Source: HB2-32-21 sp041603535 | GTDB lineage: Bacteria; Pseudomonadota; Gammaproteobacteria; Pseudomonadales; Porticoccaceae | NCBI GenBank assembly: GCA_041603535.1 | Contig: JBFIEE010000014.1 | Location: 1-61,475, forward strand | Direction: 5' to 3' | DNA length: 61,475 nucleotides | In this document: positions 53,426-61,325 of the stretch, piece by piece | Numbering within the stretch: the stretch's first letter is position 1 | Layout: each line of letters starts with the position of its first letter | Position numbers and translations under genes: made by a program | Notes under the pieces: generated by a model | The model's database searches: none | Told to the model about the DNA's origin: nothing | Seen by the model: only the letters and a program-made list of their open reading frames with translations

Positions 53426-54566
53426 AAATCGCCTTAGCGAGAATGTTCCGTTGTACTTCACTGCTACCACCATAAATTGTCGATGGTCGAGACAGGTAGT
53501 AGGTCGCTACCGGTTTGTACAGAGAGCCATCGCCAAGCGGGATCACCACATCGGTACCACCGAATTCGTTGGCCGCGTCGACAATCAGGTCAGCTACCTT
53601 CTGAAACACTTCGGTGACAAATAGCTTGAGTATCGACACTTCGGGACCGAGTTGTTCGCCACGACGTAACACTTCCAGCATACGCACATAAAGCGCTACC
53701 CCATCCTCAACATCCATGGCAAGTTTGTTAAACCGTTGTTTAAAAACCGGGTCACTAAACAGGCCAAAATCCTTCGCCAGCATCTGTAACCGCTGCAATG
53801 GGTATTTGGCCAGCTTAGGGCTGCCAAGCAGAATCCGCTCGGCACCTAATAACGCTTTCGCCATGGTCCAACCCTGGTTTTCCTCGCCAACCCTGTTGGT
53901 ACGCGGCACTTTGACGTCATCAAAAAATACTTCACAAAATTCCGAATAACCACCGATATTTTCAATTTCACGAACGGTGATGCCCGGACTATCCATTGGC
54001 ACCAACAGGAAACTTATACCCCGCTGCTTTTTGGCGGTTTTATCAGTGCGCACCAGCAGAAAGATCATGTTGGCCTGTTGCGCCATCGTGGTCCAGATCT
54101 TCTGGCCGTTGACCACATACTGGTTGGCATCGTTGTCGTCAACGTCCGCCGACGTACGCAAACTGGCGAGATCAGACCCGGCACCAGGCTCCGAATAGCC
54201 CTGACACCAGAGATGTTCGCCCGACAATATTTTCGGCAGGTAATATTGACGCTGCTCTTCCGTACCATAGCCCAGCAGCAAAGGCCCAAGCATAGTTAGG
54301 CCGAAGTTGGGCATAATGAAAGCGCCCACGCGATCCAGCTCTTCTGAAAAAATCACCTGCTGATAGGCAGTTAAACCCATACCCCCATATGCTGGCGGCC
54401 AGCCCGGCGCCACCCAGCCCTGAGCGGCCAACGTCCTGTGCCAGTCCATGGCCTGAATAACGCTGTGTCGGCGAGTAGGGAAACGCATCTCAGCCGGATA
54501 ATTGGCTTCCAGCCACTCGCGAACATGAAGCCGGAAGGCCGTGTCGTTCTCAGGTAAGGCATCCAT
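53409..54566 (-). CDS. Acyl-CoA dehydrogenase family protein
   Basis: A 385-residue flavoprotein. It has an N-terminal helical domain (WVAPGWPPAYGGMGLT), a beta domain (WCQGYSEPGAGSDLASLRTSA and VVNGQKIWTTMAQ) and a C-terminal FAD-binding end (YLSRPSTIYGGSSEVQRNILA). The residue at the medium-chain catalytic Glu position (IYEG in typical enzymes) is Gly (IYGG). This is common in FadE-type subunits for branched, steroid or alicyclic acyl-CoAs. Its ATG overlaps the upstream stop (TGATG); third gene of a dehydrogenase operon. Confidence 0.9.
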   Translation of the reverse strand: MDALPENDTAFRLHVREWLEANYPAEMRFPTRRHSVIQAMDWHRTLAAQGWVAPGWPPAYGGMGLTAYQQVIFSEELDRVGAFIMPNFGLTMLGPLLLGYGTEEQRQYYLPKILSGEHLWCQGYSEPGAGSDLASLRTSADVDDNDANQYVVNGQKIWTTMAQQANMIFLLVRTDKTAKKQRGISFLLVPMDSPGITVREIENIGGYSEFCEVFFDDVKVPRTNRVGEENQGWTMAKALLGAERILLGSPKLAKYPLQRLQMLAKDFGLFSDPVFKQRFNKLAMDVEDGVALYVRMLEVLRRGEQLGPEVSILKLFVTEVFQKVADLIVDAANEFGGTDVVIPLGDGSLYKPVATYYLSRPSTIYGGSSEVQRNILAKAILKLPD

Positions 54567-55744
54567 CAGCCGGGTAATCTCAAGACGGCTTTGGCAAGAA
54601 TATTGCGCTGCACTTCGTTACTACCGCCATAAATGGTAGTGGGACGAGAACCGATAAATTCGCCAGCGGCACGTACCAGCCCATCATCAGTCTGAATGCC
54701 ATCCTGAATACCGCCGTGCTCACCGGCAGCCTCCATCATCAATTCTGTGACCTTTTGCTGGGTCTCGGTATTCCAGATTTTCAGCATCGATACTTCCGCG
54801 CCAATATGACCACCGCGCTTGATTACTGCAACAAAACGTTTGTAGGCAGCGGAGAGATCTTCAATGTCGAGCTTGAGCGCGATATAACGTTCGACAAACA
54901 CAGGATCATTGAACAAACCTACCGCCTTCGCCAGCGACTTCAGGCGAGACATGGCGAGGATGCCAAATTTTGGGCTGCCAATAAAGATGCGCTCGTGGCC
55001 CAGCAGCGCCTTGGCGATGGTCCAGCCGTTGTTTTCTCCGCCGACTACATTGGCCACCGGGACTTTGACATCGTCAAAAAAAACTTCGGCAAACTCATCG
55101 TGCATGCCGAGGTTAATAATCGGTCGCACGGTGATCCCCGGGGTTTCCAGTGGCACCAGCAGGAACGTGATACCCTCCTGTTTCTTACCTTCCTTACTGG
55201 TTCGCACCAACATGAAAATCATATTGGCGTCCATCGCCAGCGTGGTCCATATTTTGTGGCCATTGACGATGTAATGATCGCCATCACGTACCGCCGATGT
55301 CTGTAGTGCGGCAAGATCAGAGCCCGCACCCGGCTCCGAATACCCCTGGCACCAGATATTTTCGCCAGCGAGAATTTTCGGTAGAAAATGTGCTCGCTGC
55401 TCGTCGCTACCATGCTGAATCAACAGGGGGCCTACCATGGTCATACCCTGATCAGGTGTACGACCCACGCCATAGGTTTCCCCAACATCCATAAAGATCA
55501 GCAGCTTGTTGGCGTCCAGACCCATCCCACCATACTCAGCAGGCCAACCCGGCGCGAGCCAGCCCTTTCTGGCCAACGTCATATACCAGTCGCCGCTTTT
55601 ATCCCAGTGCATCCGCTCCGGCGGAAACCGCAGCTCCTCAGGATAGTTTTCTACATACCATTGATGCACCATGCGGCGAAACTCGTCGTCGTCCATGGCG
55701 TTATAGTCAATCTTATTGTGCTCAGTGGAGTTGTGTTCAGTCAT
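54566..55744 (-). CDS. Acyl-CoA dehydrogenase family protein
   Basis: A 392-residue paralogue of the next gene, with GWLAPGWPAEYGGMGLD, WCQGYSEPGAGSDLAALQTSA, VNGHKIWTTLAMDANM and FIGSRPTTIYGGSNEVQRNILAK. It too has Gly in place of the usual catalytic Glu. The N-terminus starts with a duplicated pentapeptide, TEHNS-TEHNK, from a 15-bp tandem repeat. It lies 12 bp after the third dehydrogenase gene and overlaps the following one, so all three are probably co-expressed and may form mixed oligomers (inference). Confidence 0.9.
   Translation of the reverse strand: MTEHNSTEHNKIDYNAMDDDEFRRMVHQWYVENYPEELRFPPERMHWDKSGDWYMTLARKGWLAPGWPAEYGGMGLDANKLLIFMDVGETYGVGRTPDQGMTMVGPLLIQHGSDEQRAHFLPKILAGENIWCQGYSEPGAGSDLAALQTSAVRDGDHYIVNGHKIWTTLAMDANMIFMLVRTSKEGKKQEGITFLLVPLETPGITVRPIINLGMHDEFAEVFFDDVKVPVANVVGGENNGWTIAKALLGHERIFIGSPKFGILAMSRLKSLAKAVGLFNDPVFVERYIALKLDIEDLSAAYKRFVAVIKRGGHIGAEVSMLKIWNTETQQKVTELMMEAAGEHGGIQDGIQTDDGLVRAAGEFIGSRPTTIYGGSNEVQRNILAKAVLRLPG
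55712..55741 (-). repeat. 15-bp in-frame tandem duplication at a start codon
   Basis: Read on the minus strand directly after the ATG, ACTGAACACAACTCC is followed by ACTGAGCACAATAAG (10 of 15 identical). The copies encode TEHNS and TEHNK. Confidence 0.6.
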
Positions 55745-55756
55745 TTAGTCTGCCCC

Positions 55757-56884
55757 CTACAACGTCAAATCAGCATAACGGGCGCGATGCGCGGTGGCGT
55801 TACCCAACCATGATGAGAGGTACATGGCCTTTTTCAGGTACAGGCCAATATTGGCTTCATCGGTGTAACCAATGCCGCCGTGCAACTGAATGGCATCTTT
55901 GGTGATCTGTAATGCAGCGTCCGAGCAGCGCGCCTTGACCTGGCTTGCACCTATCGCTCGCTCTTTCGCTGACGCGGATGAATCAAACAGGGCAACCGTT
56001 TGTAGCACCACCGAACGAGAAATCTCCGACAGCACATAGAGGTCTACTGACTTGTGTTGCAACGCCTGAAAACTGCCGATGGGTTTATCAAACTGCACGC
56101 GCTGCGAGATATAATCCATGCTGATTTCCAGCGCACGCGTCATCACACCCAATAATTCAGCGCTGGCCGCGAGGCGTCCTTCATCCAGCGCGGCCGCCAA
56201 CACCTGCTCCGCCGCTTGCGCACTCGCCACCTGCTCGCCCGCCGCTACCTGATCAAAAGTAAGATGGCCATAAAATCCGCCATCGACACGCTGCTCATAG
56301 TCAACACTTAATCCTGCGGCGTCTTTATCGATGAGATACAGTTCTGTACCGGCAGCCGAAGCAGCCGATACGATAAAGGCATCGGCGCCACCGGCGTCGG
56401 GCACAAACATTTTTTTGCCGCTGAGTTTGCCATCGCTTACTTTGACCTGCTCGGCCTTCACGTCCATGCTACCGCGGACTTCCTGCCAGGCCAGCGCCGG
56501 TATCCAGTCACCTGCCAGCAACGCAGTCAGCCGGTTAGCTTTCAGCGCCTCGTTATCCGCCTTCGCCAGCACCCCTGCGGCAATGACAGCGGTCGCTGTA
56601 TATGGCGCCGGAGACAGGCCTTTGCCGAGCTGAATTAATACCGTGTGCAGATCGCTGAATCCCAGCCCCATGCCGCCGTACTGTTCCGGGACAAGAAAAC
56701 CCAGCCAGCCCAGATCGACCATCTCACGCCATACCTGCCGATCAAAACCCGGCTGTACAAAGCGGTTTGCCCGTACTGTCTTGAGCTCTTCATCTGCGGC
56801 GATAAACGCAATTGCGCTGTCCTGGATTAACACCTGCTGTTCGGTCAACAGGTCAATTCGCGACTGTAAACTAATATCTTCCAC
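55757..56884 (-). CDS. Acyl-CoA dehydrogenase family protein (divergent subunit)
   Basis: A 375-residue acyl-CoA dehydrogenase-like protein. It has LGFLVPEQYGGMGLGFSDLH, a shortened central domain with GKKMFVPDAGGADAF, and the C-terminal QLHGGIGYTDEANIGLYLKKA. The usual FAD/substrate signature of the central domain is weak compared with its two neighbours. The start is GTG with AGGAGG upstream. First gene of the three-gene operon; it may be the partner subunit in a heteromeric enzyme, as in some steroid-type dehydrogenases (inference). Confidence 0.87.
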   Translation of the reverse strand: MEDISLQSRIDLLTEQQVLIQDSAIAFIAADEELKTVRANRFVQPGFDRQVWREMVDLGWLGFLVPEQYGGMGLGFSDLHTVLIQLGKGLSPAPYTATAVIAAGVLAKADNEALKANRLTALLAGDWIPALAWQEVRGSMDVKAEQVKVSDGKLSGKKMFVPDAGGADAFIVSAASAAGTELYLIDKDAAGLSVDYEQRVDGGFYGHLTFDQVAAGEQVASAQAAEQVLAAALDEGRLAASAELLGVMTRALEISMDYISQRVQFDKPIGSFQALQHKSVDLYVLSEISRSVVLQTVALFDSSASAKERAIGASQVKARCSDAALQITKDAIQLHGGIGYTDEANIGLYLKKAMYLSSWLGNATAHRARYADLTL

Positions 56885-56984
56885 TCTCTTCCTCCTCGTA
56901 TTCGAGATGCCTCACCAGAGGCCTCGCTAGCAGCAAACCAATTATTGCGCCAGGTGTTGGGGCATTACGTCTATGTGCGGTGAG

Positions 56985-57401
56985 TTATTTTTCCTGCTTT
57001 TTTGGCTTAACGTAGAGCACGAGACTATGTCCAATAATCTCAAAGCCGCGCTGGGCGGCTATTCGCCTCTGGATGACTTCTATTTCATCGCTGCGAAACT
57101 CAAACACTTCTGACGACTCCACGCAGACCATGTGGTCGTGGTGTTCGCCGCGGTTCAGCTCGTACAGCGCTGGACCACTGTCAAAACTGTGTCGCAGGAC
57201 AAGCCCAGCAGCTTCGAACTGGGTAAGCACCCGGTAAACCGTGGCGATGCCGACGTCCTCGCCTTTATCATGCAAGTGCCGATAGATATCATCGGCACTC
57301 AAATGATGCTGGGACACACCCTCCAGAATGTTCAATATCTTCACCCGGGGGTGAGTGACCTTAAGTCCGGCCTCTTTCAATTCCTGATTATCAGGTGACA
57401 T
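56985..57401 (-). CDS. fur: Ferric uptake regulator Fur
   Basis: A 138-residue Fur. It has the winged-helix N-domain (LKEAGLKVTHPRVKILNILE, then GIATVYRVLTQFEAAGLV) and metal-site residues in GEHHDHMVCVESSEVFEF. The second Cys of the enterobacterial CxxC is Ser, as also seen in other Fur proteins that lack structural zinc. ATG 57401 gives the normal start; the longer frame covers the divergent bamE promoter. It represses iron-uptake genes. Confidence 0.95.
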   Translation of the reverse strand: MSPDNQELKEAGLKVTHPRVKILNILEGVSQHHLSADDIYRHLHDKGEDVGIATVYRVLTQFEAAGLVLRHSFDSGPALYELNRGEHHDHMVCVESSEVFEFRSDEIEVIQRRIAAQRGFEIIGHSLVLYVKPKKQEK

Positions 57402-57475
57402 CGGTCGCTCACCTCTTCTCACTGATTTGCCGAATGGGGTATTATCCCCGTTCGCCCAACAGACTGGAACCCCGC

Positions 57476-57973
57476 ATGCCAAGCAACTACGCTCTTGCCC
57501 TACTGACCTCAGTGGTCATTTCGCTGGCGGGCTGTTCCTATTTCAAATATCCCGATGTTCATAAACTGACTATCCGCCAGGGCAACGTCATCAATCAACA
57601 AATGATTGATCAGTTACGGCCCGGTATGACCCGCTCGCAGGTACGCTACATACTGGGTACACCGCTCACCGCGGACACCTTCCACCAGAATCGCTGGGAC
57701 TACTTCTACAGCCTGAAACGTCCCAGCAAAGAAGAGTTGCGAGAGCGAGTCAGCGTCTTTTTTGATAACGACAAACTTACCCATTTTACCGGTGACTACC
57801 GACCCAGCGCGATAACCGCTGCCATGGCGACTCAGGCAGAGACGCAACCAACAGAAGCGCCGGAAACAGCCACTGACAAGCAGGGTCGTCGGGACGTCAG
57901 CCCCCAACCCGAAGCCTTCCGCATAAAACCTTCGACAATAGAGTCACCCACCGCAGAGCCATCCACCAACTAG
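57476..57973 (+). CDS. bamE: Outer-membrane assembly lipoprotein BamE (SmpA/OmlA)
   Basis: A 165-residue lipoprotein with lipobox SLAGC (Cys about 20) and the BamE fold (NVINQQMIDQLRPGMTRSQVRYILGTPL, then RWDYFYSLKRPSKEE). It belongs to the Bam complex that inserts beta-barrel proteins. A low-complexity Pro/Thr/Glu tail of about 55 residues extends beyond the fold. It is divergent from fur, the standard arrangement. Confidence 0.94.
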   Translation: MPSNYALALLTSVVISLAGCSYFKYPDVHKLTIRQGNVINQQMIDQLRPGMTRSQVRYILGTPLTADTFHQNRWDYFYSLKRPSKEELRERVSVFFDNDKLTHFTGDYRPSAITAAMATQAETQPTEAPETATDKQGRRDVSPQPEAFRIKPSTIESPTAEPSTN

Positions 57974-58058
57974 CAGCCCGCTAATAACACCTAACGCCCC
58001 AAACTGAACGTCGGCCGCAAACTGGCAACAGCCATTACAGCGTCGCGCAAACGTCATC

Positions 58059-58076
58059 GTCGAGCAGCCGCTCGAC
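58059..58076. terminator. Hairpin between convergent bamE and rnfH
   Basis: GTCGAGC (58059-58065) and GCTCGAC (58070-58076) form a perfect 7-bp stem with an AGCC loop. There is no T-run; the position between convergent genes suggests transcript-end formation. Confidence 0.4.
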
Positions 58077-58099
58077 CGTGTCTAGCATCGGGTAAGTAA

Positions 58100-58471
58100 T
58101 CATTTAGCAGGCGGGTTCTCACTTTGTTGCGCACGGGCCTGCCTTACCCTGGCGGCGCGTTGTTTACGTACTTCTTTGGGATCAACCTGCAATGGACGGT
58201 AAATCTCTACGCGATCCATAGCCTGTAATTGATACTCGTCCGGCCCTGGCAGCTCCTTGTTACCAAGAACCTGACTAAAAATACCCATCGGGGCATGTTC
58301 AATATCCGCATCGGGGAAACTATCGGCAATACCTGACAACTGGACTGCCTGTTTTGCTGTCGTACCCATTGGCACCTGCAACCTGACAATCTTCTGCTTA
58401 TCAGGGAGTGCATAAGCGACCTCCACAGTAATCTTTTCCACGGCGGCTTTCTCCACAGTAGCTTGACTCAT
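58100..58471 (-). CDS. rnfH: RnfH-family ubiquitin-like protein
   Basis: A 123-residue RnfH (UPF0125) protein with a beta-grasp core: ITVEVAYALPDKQKIVRLQVPMGTTAKQAVQLSG, then MGIFSQVLGNKELPGPDEYQLQAMDRVEIYRPLQVDPKE. Function unknown in general. The N-terminus contains a 15-bp-period repeat (TVEKA-AVEKI-TVEVA), continuous with a 14-bp array upstream of the start codon. Gene order bamE-rnfH-ratA is conserved. Confidence 0.92.
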   Translation of the reverse strand: MSQATVEKAAVEKITVEVAYALPDKQKIVRLQVPMGTTAKQAVQLSGIADSFPDADIEHAPMGIFSQVLGNKELPGPDEYQLQAMDRVEIYRPLQVDPKEVRKQRAARVRQARAQQSENPPAK

Positions 58472-58530
58472 TACGCGTAACTCATAATGTGTAACTCATT
58501 GCAAGTAACTAATTGTAAGAACTCACTCTC
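58415..58530 (-). repeat. Composite 14/15-bp tandem array spanning the rnfH start
   Basis: Upstream and across the start codon, five 14-bp units run from 58461 to 58530 on the plus strand: GCTTGACTCATTAC, GCGTAACTCATAAT, GTGTAACTCATTGC, AAGTAACTAATTGT, AAGAACTCACTCTC. On the coding strand the first three carry ATGAGT, i.e. copies of the start codon context. Inside the gene, three 15-bp units (58459-58415 on the minus strand) encode TVEKA, AVEKI and TVEVA. Confidence 0.75.
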
Positions 58531-58715
58531 GGTGCCTCATCGGATATAACTCTTGGGATTAAATCGCCAGGTGCTACTCATGCGATTCGGCTTGTTAACG
58601 GGATGCTCTGTCGTTTCGCATAAACTCACCTACTCACCCTACTCAGCATCAGGTCACATCAACGTCGCAAGATAGCAGGCCCAACATTGAGAAAACCCAG
58701 GCTGTCCCACCCCGG

Positions 58716-59162
58716 TTAGGGCCTGGCGACCATCACGTTCGCGCGGGTCGTGGTGGCAGCAACCAGGTTATTGGCCACATGGGTAAACAATTTACCGGCA
58801 GACAGGTGCAGAATTCCCGACTTCAACTGAAATTCCAGAGTCAGACTCACTTTGCAGGCATCGTCCCGCAAGGCTTCAAATCGCCACTCCCCATGAAATT
58901 GTGTAAAAGGCCCACTCTCAAGAGTCATTTCTATACGCTCTGGCCGATACAGCCGGTTTCGGGTAGTAAAGCGTTGTCGAATCCCCGCCTTACCTAGTTG
59001 CAATCGCGCAATCACCTCATCCCCCGACCGGGAAATCACCTGCGCAGCTTCGCAGCCGTCCATGTATTGCGGGTAAGACTCAATGTCGTTAACCAGATCA
59101 AACATCATCTGTGCGGGGTGTAATACCAATGCGCTACGCGCTATAAGGGTCACAGCCACCAC
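58716..59162 (-). CDS. ratA: RatA-family (COQ10/START-like) protein
   Basis: A 148-residue START-fold protein (PasT/RatA, Coq10-like). It has the segments MFDLVNDIESYPQYMDGCEAAQVI, KAGIRQRFTTRNRL, GPFTQFHGEWRFEAL and FQLKSGILHLSAGKLFTHVANNLV. Family roles proposed are ubiquinone handling and, in E. coli, inhibition of 70S assembly. In Pseudomonas it lies next to smpB; here a sodium symporter gene separates them. Confidence 0.9.
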   Translation of the reverse strand: MVAVTLIARSALVLHPAQMMFDLVNDIESYPQYMDGCEAAQVISRSGDEVIARLQLGKAGIRQRFTTRNRLYRPERIEMTLESGPFTQFHGEWRFEALRDDACKVSLTLEFQLKSGILHLSAGKLFTHVANNLVAATTTRANVMVARP

Positions 59163-59198
59163 CCACGGATGCCAGCCAGAAGCGTCCCCAGGGCAGAT

Positions 59199-60566
59199 TC
59201 ACGCAAAAGTGTCATACAGCCCAGTAACCAATACAAGCGCGATCGCCACCGGGCATACGTATCGCAACACCCAATACCATACCGACCAGGCGATGGAATC
59301 ATCACCCTGTAATTCATCTCTCGCCACCTTCGGCGCGAGAACCCAGCCGACAAACACCGCAATAAACAAACCCGTCAGCGGCAACATAATTCGCGAAGTC
59401 AGGAAATCAATCCCGCTAAAAAACGTCATACCAGCAAGTCTGTATTCCGCCCAGTCATTAAACGACAGCACTGTACCCAGGCCAAGCATCCACGCTATCG
59501 CAGCTAGCAACAGGTTCGCCGTAAAACGATTAAACCCTTTGGTCTCAATTAACCAGGCAACCCCCGGCTCGATCAGAGAAATCGCCGAACTCCACGCGGC
59601 AATAGTCACCAGAATGAAAAATAATGCGCCAATCAGGATGCCACCGGGCATCGCCCCAAAAGCAATGGGCAAGCTGATAAAGAGTAACTGGGGGCCCGCA
59701 GCAGGATCGATGCCACTGTGCGCGAACACAATTGGAAAGATCACCAGCCCGGCCATTAGCGCCACCAGCGTATCCAGAAAGCCGACCGCCAATATCGTTT
59801 TACCGATGCTTGCCCCGTCGGGCATATAGGCGCCATAAGCCATGATAGAACCCATGCCAAGACTCAACGTAAAAAACGAATGCCCCAGAGCTTCTAACAC
59901 ACCGCGTAACGACAGTGCAGAAAAGTTAAAGTTAAACAGAAAGGCGAAGCCTTCTGCAAAATTACCCTGCCGATAACTAAACACCAGCAAGATAACTAAT
60001 AAGACAAAGAGCAGCGGCATCAATATCCGCACGGCCACCCCCAGCCCGCGGGTTACGCCAACCATCACTACCCCGATAGTCATCAGCATAAATATTGAGT
60101 GCCAATAAACCAGTCGGTCGCGATCCATCAGCAGCTCAGCAAATGTTTCCTGGGCGACCTGGGCGCTGACGCCCTGTAATGCCCCCGTAGCAATGGACGG
60201 GATGTAGGCAAGGGCCCACCCGGCAATAACAGAGTAATAGGACAAGATTAGCAGTCCAGCAATCACCCCCAACCAGCCAATGCTGTTCCAGAAGCCATGC
60301 AAGCCAGCCGTTGCAGTCACCTTACGCATCGTATTGATCGGACTCAGACGACCGTGACGACCAAGCATTACCTCCGCCACCATCACCGGGATACCGAGCA
60401 GTAAAATGCAGCCAAGATACACCAGCACAAAAGCGCCACCACCGTTTTCACCAGCGATGTAGGGAAACTTCCAGATATTGCCAAGACCAACAGCGGACCC
60501 AGTCGCCACCATGATAAAGGTCCAGCGACTGCGCCACGTCGGATAGCTTCTCGCCTGTGTCGTCAC
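59199..60566 (-). CDS. Neurotransmitter:sodium symporter (NSS/SNF) family transporter
   Basis: A 455-residue LeuT-fold transporter with about 12 TM segments. TM1 has the sodium and substrate site GSAVGLGNIWKFPYIAGENG; TM6 is ALGHSFFTLSLGMGSIMAYGAYM. It probably imports an amino acid with sodium; substrate unknown. It is divergent from smpB and lies between smpB and ratA, which are normally neighbours, so it looks like a later insertion. Confidence 0.93.
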   Translation of the reverse strand: MTTQARSYPTWRSRWTFIMVATGSAVGLGNIWKFPYIAGENGGGAFVLVYLGCILLLGIPVMVAEVMLGRHGRLSPINTMRKVTATAGLHGFWNSIGWLGVIAGLLILSYYSVIAGWALAYIPSIATGALQGVSAQVAQETFAELLMDRDRLVYWHSIFMLMTIGVVMVGVTRGLGVAVRILMPLLFVLLVILLVFSYRQGNFAEGFAFLFNFNFSALSLRGVLEALGHSFFTLSLGMGSIMAYGAYMPDGASIGKTILAVGFLDTLVALMAGLVIFPIVFAHSGIDPAAGPQLLFISLPIAFGAMPGGILIGALFFILVTIAAWSSAISLIEPGVAWLIETKGFNRFTANLLLAAIAWMLGLGTVLSFNDWAEYRLAGMTFFSGIDFLTSRIMLPLTGLFIAVFVGWVLAPKVARDELQGDDSIAWSVWYWVLRYVCPVAIALVLVTGLYDTFA

Positions 60567-60710
60567 GATGCACTGCTCACACTGAGTTAACAGCGCCGAT
60601 TGTACCCTCTCCAGTCTCCGCTCTAAAGCCAGCTGTTCAGGTCACGCGTTCCGCTGCCATCGTTGGGCAAGGTTAGGCATCAACAGACGCAACCCCGTAT
60701 AATCCGCACC

Positions 60711-61190
60711 ATGGCCAAGTCAGAAAAAAAGAAGTCAGGTTCCAGCACCATCGTGCTGAATAAGCGCGCACGGTTCGATTATCACATCAGCGAAAAATTC
60801 GAAGCCGGAATCGTGCTCCAGGGTTGGGAAGTGAAAAGCCTTCGCGAAGGCAAAGTACAACTAACAGACAGCTATGTCCTGTTGAAAGATGGCGAAGCCT
60901 GGCTGCTGGGCGCCAACATCCAACCGCTGCCCACCGCCTCCACACACTTTGTCGCCGACCCCATTCGCACCCGTAAACTTCTGCTCAACCAGCGCGAACT
61001 GGCCAAACTTGCCATCGGCGTGCAACAGAAAGGCTATACCTGTATATGCACCGCCATGTACTGGAAACAGCACCTGGTCAAAATTGAAGTCGGGCTCGCC
61101 AAGGGTAAGGCCGAGCATGACAAGCGCGACAGCGAAAAAGACCGCGACTGGCAACGGCAAAAGCAACGCATTCTGCGACACTCCGCTTAA
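60711..61190 (+). CDS. smpB: SsrA-binding protein SmpB
   Basis: A 159-residue SmpB, partner of tmRNA in ribosome rescue. It has NKRARFDYHISEKFEAGIVLQGWEVKSLREGKVQL, GYTCICTAMYWKQHLVKIEVGLAKGK, and the basic tail DRDWQRQKQRILR that inserts in the decoding channel. ATG 60711 gives the conserved start; the longer frame has no ribosome site. Its RNA partner ssrA lies 135 bp downstream. Confidence 0.97.
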   Translation: MAKSEKKKSGSSTIVLNKRARFDYHISEKFEAGIVLQGWEVKSLREGKVQLTDSYVLLKDGEAWLLGANIQPLPTASTHFVADPIRTRKLLLNQRELAKLAIGVQQKGYTCICTAMYWKQHLVKIEVGLAKGKAEHDKRDSEKDRDWQRQKQRILRHSA

Positions 61191-61325
61191 CCATAGGCCC
61201 ACAACCGCCGATTCCACCACTGTGTTAGAATCCCTGCTGTCGGCTTTTAATCTGTACAGCCGACCCCATATAAGCGCAAAGGAAGTACGAAATTCAAAGG
61301 ATAGAAAGAAGTACGGCTTTATCTG

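Noticed and set aside
56985..57401. Loss of the second Cys of the Fur CxxC as a sign of altered function
   Set aside because: Several functional Fur proteins lack these structural-zinc cysteines, so this is within normal variation.
58716..58760. Possible frameshift at the end of ratA, because the last residues look unlike the common ending
   Set aside because: Comparison from memory with E. coli RatA shows the in-frame tail VAATTTRANVMVAR lines up with VQAFTVRAKEVYSAR, so the annotated frame is acceptable.
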